Positions 8,284 through 16,176 of a stretch of 42,886 nucleotides of DNA are shown here, one piece after another. A program made the translations under genes and the position numbers. Positions within the stretch are counted from its first letter, which is position 1. Each line of letters opens with the position of its first letter. The stretch lies in contig CALWFV010000029.1 of assembly GCA_944377745.1 (NCBI GenBank), forward strand, positions 1 through 42,886, written 5' to 3'. This DNA is from an uncultured Mediterraneibacter sp. Its GTDB lineage: Bacteria; Bacillota; Clostridia; Lachnospirales; Lachnospiraceae. The notes beneath the pieces were generated by a model. It was not told where the DNA came from, did not search any database, and worked only from the letters and a program-made list of their open reading frames with translations.

Positions 8284-9414
8284 TTAGTCGTACAGGTTCG
8301 GAGCGATCTCTTCGTCGTTCATCGTCTCTGCATCATACCAGTAGCTGTCTGTAGCGATATCAGATACTTCTTTGCCTTCGCAGTAGTCATACAGAGCGTG
8401 GATAGCAAGGTTACCCTGGTCAACAGGAGCCTGTGTAACAGCACCGATGAGTGTTCCGTCTGCAACTGCAGCTTTCAGTGTAGCGCCTGCGTCGAATCCG
8501 ACACCAACGATTCCTTCGTCCGGTGTAGCCGCAAGTACGCTCAGGTTCTGGTTAGCTGTGAGGACACCCTCTGCTGTAACCTGGTTGGAACCGAAGATAG
8601 CGATCGTATCTTCTTTGTTCATGATGTTGGAAGCCTCTGTAGCTGACAGCTCAACTGTTGTCTGAGCCGGAACTGCTACTTCGATGATAACGTCAGCGGA
8701 TCCCTCATCGCCATTGTTCTCAACCTGGTCTACATAGTACTGGTTTCCGATAACAGCAACTGTCTTTCCGTCAGCCTCGATGAGCTCTTTCATCTTGTTG
8801 ATGAATCCCATACCACGTCCGGAGATATTTGCTGAAGTTGCATCCTGGTTAACTTCACCGATCCTCACCTGGCCGGAAGCATTAGCAATCGCGTCTTTGA
8901 TAACAGGGTACATATTCTCTGCTGCAACAGCACCTGCTGACTCGTTGTCTGTAGCGATCGTTGCGATAACAGATCCTTCCGGAGCGTCCGGCACACCTGT
9001 ATCGAAGCAAACTACCGGGATTCCTGCGTCAAGCGCATCCTGCAGTGAAGGAAGGACAGCGCTCTGGTCATTTGCCGCGAGAGCGATTCCGTCCGGAGCC
9101 TGGCTGATCGCGTTGTTCAGCATGTTAACCTGGTCAGCGATATCGGACTCTGCGTTCGGTCCTGTTGTGTTGATGTCTACGCCGAGTTCGTCTGCCGCTG
9201 CATCAATACCTGTGATAGCTGCCTGCCAGTATGTAGACTGGAAACTCTTAACTACGACTTCAAAGTGATAGTCTCCGCCGCCTGAGCTGCTGTCTTCTGC
9301 CGCAGCGTCAGTGCCTTCTCCTGATGAAGCTGCGTCGTTTCCGCCGCCGCATCCTGCAAGTAATCCAGCTGCCATACATCCGCCGAGTAATACTGCTAAA
9401 ATTTTCTTTTTCAT
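8284..9414 (-). CDS. Sugar ABC transporter substrate-binding lipoprotein (RbsB-like, probable L-fucose)
   Basis: This 376-residue protein is the extracellular receptor of a sugar ABC importer. A lipoprotein signal ends in LLAGC (Cys22), followed by a Gly/Ser-rich linker (23-47) and a type I periplasmic binding protein fold of the RbsB/autoinducer-2 class (Peripla_BP_4). Ligand-binding signatures include SFQSTYWQAAITGIDAAADELG near the N end, GIALAANDQSA, VVCFDTGVPD and VGVGFDAGAT. GGAGGA precedes the ATG. It is the last transporter gene in the operon, after a 228-bp gap with hairpins, a usual way to keep binding protein levels above the membrane parts. The fucose specificity is inferred from the neighbours fucU, fucK and fucI. 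Confidence 0.85.
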   Translation of the reverse strand: MKKKILAVLLGGCMAAGLLAGCGGGNDAASSGEGTDAAAEDSSSGGGDYHFEVVVKSFQSTYWQAAITGIDAAADELGVDINTTGPNAESDIADQVNMLNNAISQAPDGIALAANDQSAVLPSLQDALDAGIPVVCFDTGVPDAPEGSVIATIATDNESAGAVAAENMYPVIKDAIANASGQVRIGEVNQDATSANISGRGMGFINKMKELIEADGKTVAVIGNQYYVDQVENNGDEGSADVIIEVAVPAQTTVELSATEASNIMNKEDTIAIFGSNQVTAEGVLTANQNLSVLAATPDEGIVGVGFDAGATLKAAVADGTLIGAVTQAPVDQGNLAIHALYDYCEGKEVSDIATDSYWYDAETMNDEEIAPNLYD

Positions 9415-9549
9415 ACTTTCAAATCCTCCTGAAAATAATTTTTTCGGTCATTTCGGAAAAGAGTTCCCATCCGTGCGCCCGCCGATGTATGGATACCGTG
9501 CATATATCCGTACATTCCACCCGAATCGCATAGCGGCTTTCCCTCTCTC

Positions 9550-9624
9550 CCCGGCATGCCGGGCCTTTTTTGTTGCTCTATAGTAACAGCCGGCAGTTTT
9601 TACTGCGCCGCAGCCCCGGCTGTT
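9550..9624. promoter_or_regulatory. Paired hairpins in the permease to binding-protein gap
   Basis: The 228-bp gap 9415-9642 has no gene. It holds AACAGCCGG (9585-9593) pairing with CCGGCTGTT (9616-9624), with a nested GCAGT/ACTGC stem, and a perfect palindrome CCCGGCATGCCGGG (9550-9563). On the plus strand the latter is followed by TTTTTT (9566-9571). On the minus strand, the direction of the operon, there is no T run after it, so it probably protects or processes the mRNA rather than stopping it. Confidence 0.55.
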
Positions 9625-9642
9625 ATCTATCTTAAATTATGG

Positions 9643-10653
9643 TCAACGGCCCTCTTCTTTTTTCCTCTTCAGGATATCGAACAGTACGGCCGCGATCAGC
9701 ACGAAACCTGTAATGATCTGCTGCCAGTTCGCCGTCAGGCCGATGAACGGAAGCCCTGTCTTAAGGAGACAGATAACGAAGACGCCTATCAGGGTACCGG
9801 TGATGCTTCCGACAGCACCGGACATTGATACGCCCCCTACGATCGCGCCGCCGATCGCGTCAAGCTCAAAGCCTGCGCCGCTTCCCGGCTGGACCGTCGC
9901 GAAGATCGCGGAGTATGCGATCGCTGCAAGCCCTGCAAAAAGACCGCAGATCACATATGCCATGATGTGATAGAACTTAACGTTGACACCCGAAAGCCTT
10001 GTCGCTTCCTTGTTGCTTCCGATGGCCCTTGTGTAGCGCCCCATCTTTGTATGGTTCAGCACAAAGCTCATGACGATAACAAGAAGGATGATCCAAAGGA
10101 ACCCGATCGGAATATTCTGTCCGCCGACCTGGATTTTAAAGATGCTTCTGAACCATCCGCCCGGTGCTGTCGCCGTGGGCCACGGTATTCCGTAACCGCC
10201 TACGATGAACGCCCCGAAACCTCGGGTGATCATGCAGGTACAAAGCGTTGCCAGGAACGCAGGAAGATCCATCAGCGCCACCAGGCAGCCGTTGATCACG
10301 CCGAAGATAACTCCCATAAGGACTGTCACCAGCATACCTGCGCCTACCGGCCATCCCTGATGCACGATCAGATAACCTCCGATCAGTGAATAACAGATCA
10401 GACCTGTTCCGATGGAAAGGTCAACCCCTGCCGTCAGGAGCGGGAATGTAACTCCGATCGCCATCAGCGCGATATAGTAGGAGTAGTCAAGGATACTGAC
10501 CACTGTTGTATATTTTCTGAATCCCGGGCTCATTGCACAGAAGAAGATAAACATTACAATGACGAGGATCAGGACGATAAACTTCTGTCCGCCCATCCTG
10601 TCAATGAACGATCTGTTCGTGCCGGCCGTATTACTTACCGATTTATTTGCCAT
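9643..10653 (-). CDS. Sugar ABC transporter permease (RbsC-like), second permease
   Basis: This 336-residue membrane protein belongs to the BPD_transp_2 (RbsC) family with about 8-10 helices. It carries the family's GVTFPLLTAGVDLSIG motif early and the EAA-like loop GSNKEATRLSGVNVKFYH that contacts the ATPase. The reading frame begins at a GTG just before ATG 10653; GGGAGG is 8 bp upstream of that ATG, so I use it. It lies 13 bp after the ATPase gene and resembles the first permease of this operon (same GSNKEA.RLSGVNVK motif), so the channel is probably a heterodimer. Confidence 0.88.
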   Translation of the reverse strand: MANKSVSNTAGTNRSFIDRMGGQKFIVLILVIVMFIFFCAMSPGFRKYTTVVSILDYSYYIALMAIGVTFPLLTAGVDLSIGTGLICYSLIGGYLIVHQGWPVGAGMLVTVLMGVIFGVINGCLVALMDLPAFLATLCTCMITRGFGAFIVGGYGIPWPTATAPGGWFRSIFKIQVGGQNIPIGFLWIILLVIVMSFVLNHTKMGRYTRAIGSNKEATRLSGVNVKFYHIMAYVICGLFAGLAAIAYSAIFATVQPGSGAGFELDAIGGAIVGGVSMSGAVGSITGTLIGVFVICLLKTGLPFIGLTANWQQIITGFVLIAAVLFDILKRKKEEGR

Positions 10654-10666
10654 CACGTTTTCCTCC

Positions 10667-12163
10667 CTAATTTATCTCTCTCGTAGCCATGTTCATGATA
10701 TTTTCCTGCGTAGCTTCGGAAATATCCAGCTCGCCCGTTTTCTTTCCTTCGCACATTACAACGATCCTATCGCTCATACGTAAGATCTCGGTCATTTCAG
10801 AGGAAACCATGATAATGGCTTTTCCTTCTGCCGCAAGCTGGTTCATCAGCTTATAGATCTCATTCTTCGCTCCGACGTCGATACCTCTTGTCGGCTCGTC
10901 GAAGATCAGGATATCACAGTTCCTTGTAAGCCATTTTGCAATGACCACTTTCTGCTGGTTACCACCGGAGAGGTTGACGACAAGCTGGTCGACGCCCGGC
11001 GTCTTTGTCGCAAGAGACTCAACAAATTTCTGCGCAACCTCGCACTCTTTCTTCTTGTCGATGAATGGTCCGTTACAGAACTCGTCCAGATCCGCCATCG
11101 TAGTGTTCTCGGCAACTGTCTTCTGGACAACGATACCAAAACGTTTTCTGTCTTCTGACAGATATCCGATCCCGCATTTAACTGCATCCTCCGGGCTCTT
11201 GATAGTAACTTTCTTCCCATTCACATAGATATCGCCGCTGTCGATCGGGTCCGCCCCGAACAGCGCCCTCATAGTCTCTGTACGGCCTGCGCCCATCAGT
11301 CCTGAGAAGCCGAGCACTTCTCCTTTATGGAGCTCAAAGCTGACATCCTGTACCATCTTTCCTGCGTTCAGGTGGTCTACCTTGAGAACGACCGGCGATC
11401 CCTTCGGAGTCATGTTCTGCGTCTTCGGGTCCTCATAGATGACACGTCCTACCATCATGTTGATGATATCGTCTTTTGTGGAATCTTTTGTGATCAGCGT
11501 TCCCACATAAGCGCCGTCTCTCATGACCGTAACGCGGTCTGTAATGACTTTGATCTCATCCATACGGTGAGAGATATATACAATGCCGAGTCCCTGGTCG
11601 CGGAGGTCGCGTATGATCTTGAACAGCTCTTCAATCTCTGCCTCTGTCAGCGCCGCCGACGGCTCATCGAAAATAATGACTTTGGCTTTATGGGAAATCG
11701 CCTTTGCGATCTCACACATCTGCTGTTTTCCAACAGTCAGCCTGCTCATCGTCTCTTTCGGGTCAATATCAATGTGCATCCTGTCGAAAAGTTTTTTCGC
11801 TTCCTCATTCATCTTCTTGTCGTCGATACGGATGCCTTTCTTAAACTCTCTCCCGATGAAGATATTCTGTGCTACAGTCAGATGCCCCAGCATGTTCAGC
11901 TCCTGGTGCACGATAACGACGCCCGCATCCTGAGCTTCACGTGTATTGTGGAATTCTACTTCTTTTCCTTCATATGTAATCGTACCGGAATCTTTCTTGT
12001 AGATACCTGTCAGCACTTTCATAAGCGTTGACTTCCCGGCACCGTTCTCTCCCATCAGCGCGTGTACTTCACCTTTTCTGACTTCCAGATCTACATGGTC
12101 CAGTGCATGAACACCGGGGAAAGACTTGTCGATTCCTTTCATTGTTAATATAACTTCGCCCAT
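10667..12163 (-). CDS. Sugar ABC transporter ATP-binding protein (RbsA/MglA-like)
   Basis: This cytoplasmic ATPase powers the sugar importer. It has two fused ABC domains, as in RbsA and MglA, in 498 residues. The first has Walker A GENGAGKST (about 35-43), signature LTVGKQQ and Walker B VIIFDEPSAAL. The second has a degenerate P-loop (GLMGAGRTE), signature LSGGNQQK and Walker B ILIFDEPTRGID. An upstream TTG extends the frame by 8 codons. I prefer ATG 12163, where the family homology begins, although the ribosome site there is only AAGGG. It sits between two permease genes. Confidence 0.9.
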   Translation of the reverse strand: MGEVILTMKGIDKSFPGVHALDHVDLEVRKGEVHALMGENGAGKSTLMKVLTGIYKKDSGTITYEGKEVEFHNTREAQDAGVVIVHQELNMLGHLTVAQNIFIGREFKKGIRIDDKKMNEEAKKLFDRMHIDIDPKETMSRLTVGKQQMCEIAKAISHKAKVIIFDEPSAALTEAEIEELFKIIRDLRDQGLGIVYISHRMDEIKVITDRVTVMRDGAYVGTLITKDSTKDDIINMMVGRVIYEDPKTQNMTPKGSPVVLKVDHLNAGKMVQDVSFELHKGEVLGFSGLMGAGRTETMRALFGADPIDSGDIYVNGKKVTIKSPEDAVKCGIGYLSEDRKRFGIVVQKTVAENTTMADLDEFCNGPFIDKKKECEVAQKFVESLATKTPGVDQLVVNLSGGNQQKVVIAKWLTRNCDILIFDEPTRGIDVGAKNEIYKLMNQLAAEGKAIIMVSSEMTEILRMSDRIVVMCEGKKTGELDISEATQENIMNMATREIN

Positions 12164-12216
12164 ATTCTTTACCCTTGCCTTTCTCAATCACACTTCCTGA
12201 TTTTCATGTATCGCCG

Positions 12217-13236
12217 TCAATTCTTTCTGCGTCTTGCGACAACATCCGCAAATACCGCAACGATAACGATAATACCTGTGATGATAAGCTGAAGATTCTT
12301 ATCAAGACCAAGAGCCATAATCCCTTCCTGCAGAAGAGAAATGATGAACACGCCAATGATCGTACCGCTGATGGATGCCAGGCCGCCTGCCATTGAGGTT
12401 CCGCCCATAACGCATCCTGCGATCGCTTCGTTGTTGTACTGGTCGCCGTAACCGGGCTGTACTGTCGTATAAGCAGCTACGTAGAAGATCGCCGCGATCC
12501 CGACCAGAAGGCCGCAGAGGATATATGCGGACATCTCCCATTTCTTTACGTTGACACCGGAGAGCCTTACCGCTTCTTTGTTGCTTCCAAGAGAAAGGAT
12601 ATAACGTCCCATCTTCGTCTTGTTGAGGATAACCGCGCAGATGACTGCTGCGACCAGAAGGATGATAAGCCCCATCGGGATACCGCCCATTGTCACGATA
12701 TTCCTGAACCATCCGCCGTCTGCCCCTGTCTGCGGCCAGCTCACTGACTGCGTTTTTGTAAAGACGGACGCAAGGCCTTTTGCAATGTTCATACTCGCGA
12801 TCGATGTGATAAACGACGGTACGTTCCAGTAAGCTACCAGATATCCGTTAAAGATACCGAACGCGATCCCGACTACCAGGCTGATGATAAGAGCCGCCGG
12901 CATCGGAATACCGTTCACGGTGAAGCTGAATCCTGCCATCAGCGCACAGCAGAACATGACCGGACCGATGGAGAAATCGATTCCTCCCGTTGCGATCACG
13001 AATGTAACTGCCAGTGATAAAAATCCCAGGAAATACGCATAGTTCAGGGCACTTAAGATTCGGCGTGTCCCCAGGAAAGCGCCTCCTGTCAGGATACAGA
13101 ACAGAGCGTACATCAGCAGTAAAACGATGCACAGCACGATCCTGTTAAATCCTACCTTTTTGACCAAAGGAATTTGTTTGATACTTTCCACTTTTCTTCC
13201 TCCCATCTTCTGTTTAGATGCTTTGTTCTGATTCAT
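12217..13236 (-). CDS. Sugar ABC transporter permease (RbsC-like), first permease
   Basis: This protein of up to 339 residues is an inner-membrane component of the fucose-locus ABC importer (BPD_transp_2 family), with about 8-10 hydrophobic segments. The family motifs are AVTFVIATGGIDFSIGPV and the cytoplasmic coupling loop GSNKEAVRLSGVNVK. The start is uncertain: ATG 13236 has a poor ribosome site, while GTG 13191 (VESIKQIPLV) has GGAGGAAG 4-9 bp before it. It is the first gene of the transporter operon, downstream of a perfect promoter and two operators. Confidence 0.85.
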   Translation of the reverse strand: MNQNKASKQKMGGRKVESIKQIPLVKKVGFNRIVLCIVLLLMYALFCILTGGAFLGTRRILSALNYAYFLGFLSLAVTFVIATGGIDFSIGPVMFCCALMAGFSFTVNGIPMPAALIISLVVGIAFGIFNGYLVAYWNVPSFITSIASMNIAKGLASVFTKTQSVSWPQTGADGGWFRNIVTMGGIPMGLIILLVAAVICAVILNKTKMGRYILSLGSNKEAVRLSGVNVKKWEMSAYILCGLLVGIAAIFYVAAYTTVQPGYGDQYNNEAIAGCVMGGTSMAGGLASISGTIIGVFIISLLQEGIMALGLDKNLQLIITGIIVIVAVFADVVARRRKN

Positions 13237-13281
13237 GGCGTCTCACTTGTTTTTGATTCCCCCATTCCTCATTTTTCACGT

Positions 13282-13294
13282 AACGGTTCGCTTT
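13282..13294 (-). promoter_or_regulatory. LacI-type operator O2 in the transporter leader
   Basis: AACGGTTCGCTTT is repeated exactly in O1 (13423-13435). This copy lies in the untranslated leader about 70 bp after the predicted transcription start and 45 bp before the permease ATG. It is probably bound by the neighbouring LacI-family regulator. Confidence 0.6.
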
Positions 13295-13369
13295 TCCCTA
13301 TTCTTTTTTCAGCTGTTTTTTCGGACAATTTTTATATATTTCCAAAATGCCGACCAGCTTTATGGTCAA

Positions 13370-13398
13370 ATTATACAACCGTCAAAAGATAATGTCAA
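13370..13398 (-). promoter_or_regulatory. Consensus promoter of the sugar ABC operon
   Basis: Read on the minus strand it is TTGACA (13393-13398), 17 bp, TATAAT (13370-13375), a perfect sigma-A consensus. So strong a promoter makes sense only if it is tightly repressed, and operators lie on both sides. Confidence 0.9.
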
Positions 13399-13418
13399 TC
13401 AATCCGACGCTTTTATAC

Positions 13419-13432
13419 GCGAAACGGTTCGC
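13419..13432 (-). promoter_or_regulatory. LacI-type operator O1 upstream of the transporter promoter
   Basis: GCGAAACGGTTCGC is an inverted repeat (GCGAA/TTCGC) about 20 bp upstream of the -35 box and about 40 bp from the 3' end of the lacI-family gene. It shares AACGGTTCGCTTT with O2, 141 bp away, an arrangement suited to repression by DNA looping. Confidence 0.65.
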
Positions 13433-13474
13433 TTTCGTTAGATTGACCACTTAACCGCTTTTTTTGGGCTGTTA

Positions 13475-14506
13475 TCAGCTGCTTTTTTGTGCAAATTCCC
13501 CACCTTCGTGCAGCGTCCTGATCGATTCGCCCTTCCTCAGCCTTGCGCTGAAACTGATGCACAGGGCAGGGCCTTCTTCTTCCCTTGAGATCCTGCCAAG
13601 CAGCATCTCCACCGCCTTCTCGCACATCTGTTTCATCGGCTGGACTACGATCCACATCTTTGGCTGTATAACGCCTGTCATCAGCAGATCGTCAAATCCG
13701 ATCAGCGACACATCCTCCGGGCAGGTAATATCAGATTCATTCACCGCCATGATCCCTCCCAGCGTCGTCTCATAATTCCCCATAAAGACCGCTGTAGGCG
13801 GTTCCGGGAGCGACAGGAGCGCTTTCATCCCGTGGTATCCGAGTTCAAAAGAATGCTTTCCCATCCTCAGATACTCTTCTCTCACTTCAAGCCCTGCTTC
13901 ATTCATCGCTTCCCTGAATCCTTTTTCCCGCTCCAGCCCTGTGTACTCCACCTCAGACCCGATCATCCCTATCCTTTTGTGGTTGCTGCGTATCAGCTCC
14001 CTCACGGCGCGGAATGCCGCGGTCCTGTTATCGATCTTCACACAGTCATACTCCTCATCCCGGAACGCCCGGTCAAGGAGGACGACCGGTATCCCGGCAG
14101 CTTTCGCCGGAGCGAGGAAGCCGCTGTCCAGGCTCACCGCCAGCACAACGATCCCGTCAACCTTTTTGTTCATCAAAAACTGAAGGTTCTTTTTCTCCAT
14201 CTCCTCATCATTGCAGGAATCGCAGATCAGCATGCCGTATCCCTTTTTATGGAGCTGAAGCCCCAGGTGATGCAGCATCTTTCCGACAAAGAGGCACTCG
14301 ATATCATAGACGAGGACGCCCACGATTCGCGTTTTATTTGTCACAAGCCCTCTTGCCAGCTCGTTCACCTCATAATGAAGCGCTTCGATCGCCTCCTCGA
14401 TAAGCGCCTTGTTCTGAGGCAGCACATTCCCTCCGTTAAGATATTTTGAGATCGTCGCCAGTGATAATCCTGTTCTGTTTTTTATGTCCCGAATTGTCGC
14501 AGCCAT
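13475..14506 (-). CDS. LacI-family transcriptional regulator
   Basis: This 343-residue repressor has an N-terminal LacI helix-turn-helix (about 1-50; TIRDIKNRTGLSLATISKYLNGG) and a sugar-binding PBP-like domain (about 60-335; IVGVLVYDIE, GIVVLAVSLD, IPVVLLDRAF, IGMIGS, SLIGFDDLLMTGVIQP). An upstream in-frame start (14551) exists. I chose ATG 14506 because homology begins there and AAAGGAG lies upstream. It sits between fucK and the transporter operon. Two operators flank the transporter promoter and a third similar site lies in its own leader, so it probably represses sugar uptake and itself until an inducer binds. The inducer (fucose or a fucose intermediate) is inferred. Confidence 0.88.
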   Translation of the reverse strand: MAATIRDIKNRTGLSLATISKYLNGGNVLPQNKALIEEAIEALHYEVNELARGLVTNKTRIVGVLVYDIECLFVGKMLHHLGLQLHKKGYGMLICDSCNDEEMEKKNLQFLMNKKVDGIVVLAVSLDSGFLAPAKAAGIPVVLLDRAFRDEEYDCVKIDNRTAAFRAVRELIRSNHKRIGMIGSEVEYTGLEREKGFREAMNEAGLEVREEYLRMGKHSFELGYHGMKALLSLPEPPTAVFMGNYETTLGGIMAVNESDITCPEDVSLIGFDDLLMTGVIQPKMWIVVQPMKQMCEKAVEMLLGRISREEEGPALCISFSARLRKGESIRTLHEGGEFAQKSS

Positions 14507-14533
14507 AGTTTTAGTTACTCCTTTCGGGGAGCA

Positions 14534-14545
14534 GCGTACCGTTTT
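14534..14545 (-). promoter_or_regulatory. Possible third LacI-type operator in the regulator leader
   Basis: On the minus strand AAAACGGTACGC matches the O1/O2 core (AACGGTTCGC) at all but one position. It lies about 30-40 bp before the LacI-family start codon and could mediate autoregulation. A possible -35 TTGACT lies further up, in the gap after fucK. Confidence 0.4.
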
Positions 14546-14611
14546 GTGCATTTATACCAATGCAGCCATTGATTTCATTAAAACATACAGCACTTTGACA
14601 AGTCAAGTGTT

Positions 14612-16078
14612 TTAGACAAGGATATTTTTAAATCTTTCATATGCCTCATCCCATTTCTCTTTATCCTGAGGCTCGTAGACCTTGATATCCTGCGACCGTT
14701 TGATGATCTCCCTCGCTTCGGACAGGGAACCGATATCTCCGGAAGCCATAAGCTGCAGAGCCACATTTCCGAGCACTGTCGCCTCTACCGGGCCAGCGCT
14801 CACCCTGCACCCGCATGCATTTGCGGTAAACTGGCACAGGAGCGCGCTCTGGGTCCCTCCGCCGACCATATAGACCGTCTTGTAGTCTTTCCCTGTACAT
14901 TCTTTGATCTCTTCCATGGCGTGGCGGTACTTCATCGCAAGGCTCTCATTGATGCAGCGCACTACTTCGCCAATGCTCTGCGGCACAGGCTGCCCTGTCC
15001 TCTCGCAGAATGCGCGGATCCTGGACGGAACGTCCCCCGCGGGGGTAAACTCCGGCGCGTCGGGATCGATAAAGCATTTCAGCGGCTCAGCCTCTTTCGC
15101 CATGATCTCCAGCTCGCCAAAACCGTATTCCTGCCCTTCGCGTATCCACTGCCTGCGGCTTTCCTGGATGCACCACAGTCCGATGATGTTCTTAAGGAAG
15201 GATATCTTTCTCCCGTATCCGCCTTCATTTGTGATGTTGTAATATTCGGATTTCTCATTGATGACCGGCTCCGAGAGTTCTGTCCCGAACAGCGACCATG
15301 TCCCGCAGCTCAGGAAGATAAAATCTTCTTCCGATGCAGGCACGGCGACAAGGGCGCACTGCGTGTCATGCCCTGCCACAGCCATAACGTCCGTTTTCTC
15401 CAGGCCAAGCTCCGTGCAGATCTCATCGGTCAGTTCCCCGACTTTCGTCCCCGTGGGAACGATCTCCGGGAAGATATGCTCCGGAAGCCCAAGCGCTTCG
15501 ATCACTTCATCCGACCACTCGCCTTTCCTTGCGTCGAGAAGCTGAGTTGTAGACGCGATGGAATATTCCGCTTTCTTTTCCCCTGTCAGGAAATAGTTGA
15601 ACAGGTCCGGCATCAGGATCATCTTATCCGCGCGGTCCAGCAGCTCTTTCCTGTTTTTCAAGAGGGAAAGAAGCTGGAACGCCGTATTGATCTCCATAAA
15701 CTGGTTTCCTGTGATCTCATAAAACTTCTGTTTGTCGATCAGTTTAAAACTCTCTGCCAGCATCCCCTCCGTACGGTTATCGCGGTAGTGCACCGGATTC
15801 TCGAGGAGCCTTCCTTCCTTATCGATAAGCCCGAAGTCAACGCCCCAGGTATCAATGCCGATGCTTTCGATGCGGCCGCATTTCTTTGCTTTGATCAGAC
15901 CCTGTTTGATCTCAAAAAAAAGACGGAGCACATCCCAGTACATTGTGCCGTTTAAAATGACCGGATCGTTAGAAAAGCGGTGCAGTTCTTCAATGGATAT
16001 CTTCTCACCGTCAAAAGTTCCGCACATTGCCCTGCCGCCCGAAGCGCCAAAGTCAAATGCCAATACTTTCTTTTCCAT
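14612..16078 (-). CDS. fucK: L-fuculokinase (rhamnulokinase-like FGGY kinase)
   Basis: This kinase should phosphorylate L-fuculose to L-fuculose-1-phosphate. The 488-residue protein is an FGGY-family carbohydrate kinase of the RhaB branch. Visible are the phosphate-1 motif DFGASGGRAM (7-16), GIDTWGVDFGLID near residue 73 with the catalytic Asp region, the second ATPase-domain motif GHDTQCA near 236, and VGGGTQSALLCQFTANACG near 392. RhaB-like kinases are also used for L-rhamnulose. I favour fucose because the gene directly follows fucI, 98 bp apart. AAAGGAG precedes the ATG. Confidence 0.82.
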   Translation of the reverse strand: MEKKVLAFDFGASGGRAMCGTFDGEKISIEELHRFSNDPVILNGTMYWDVLRLFFEIKQGLIKAKKCGRIESIGIDTWGVDFGLIDKEGRLLENPVHYRDNRTEGMLAESFKLIDKQKFYEITGNQFMEINTAFQLLSLLKNRKELLDRADKMILMPDLFNYFLTGEKKAEYSIASTTQLLDARKGEWSDEVIEALGLPEHIFPEIVPTGTKVGELTDEICTELGLEKTDVMAVAGHDTQCALVAVPASEEDFIFLSCGTWSLFGTELSEPVINEKSEYYNITNEGGYGRKISFLKNIIGLWCIQESRRQWIREGQEYGFGELEIMAKEAEPLKCFIDPDAPEFTPAGDVPSRIRAFCERTGQPVPQSIGEVVRCINESLAMKYRHAMEEIKECTGKDYKTVYMVGGGTQSALLCQFTANACGCRVSAGPVEATVLGNVALQLMASGDIGSLSEAREIIKRSQDIKVYEPQDKEKWDEAYERFKNILV

Positions 16079-16104
16079 AATATTCTCCTTTTACATTGTG
16101 ACAA

Positions 16105-16133
16105 GAGGGCTGAAAGTTGTGCTTTCAACCCTC
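16105..16133 (-). promoter_or_regulatory. Hairpin between fucI and fucK
   Basis: On the minus strand GAGGGTTGAAAG-CACAA-CTTTCAGCCCTC forms a 12-bp stem including one G-U pair, with no long T run after it. It probably modulates mRNA stability or gives partial attenuation between the two genes. Confidence 0.5.
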
Positions 16134-16176
16134 TCCTTTCTCAAATCATACTTTATGCAGATATTCTGCCCGATCT

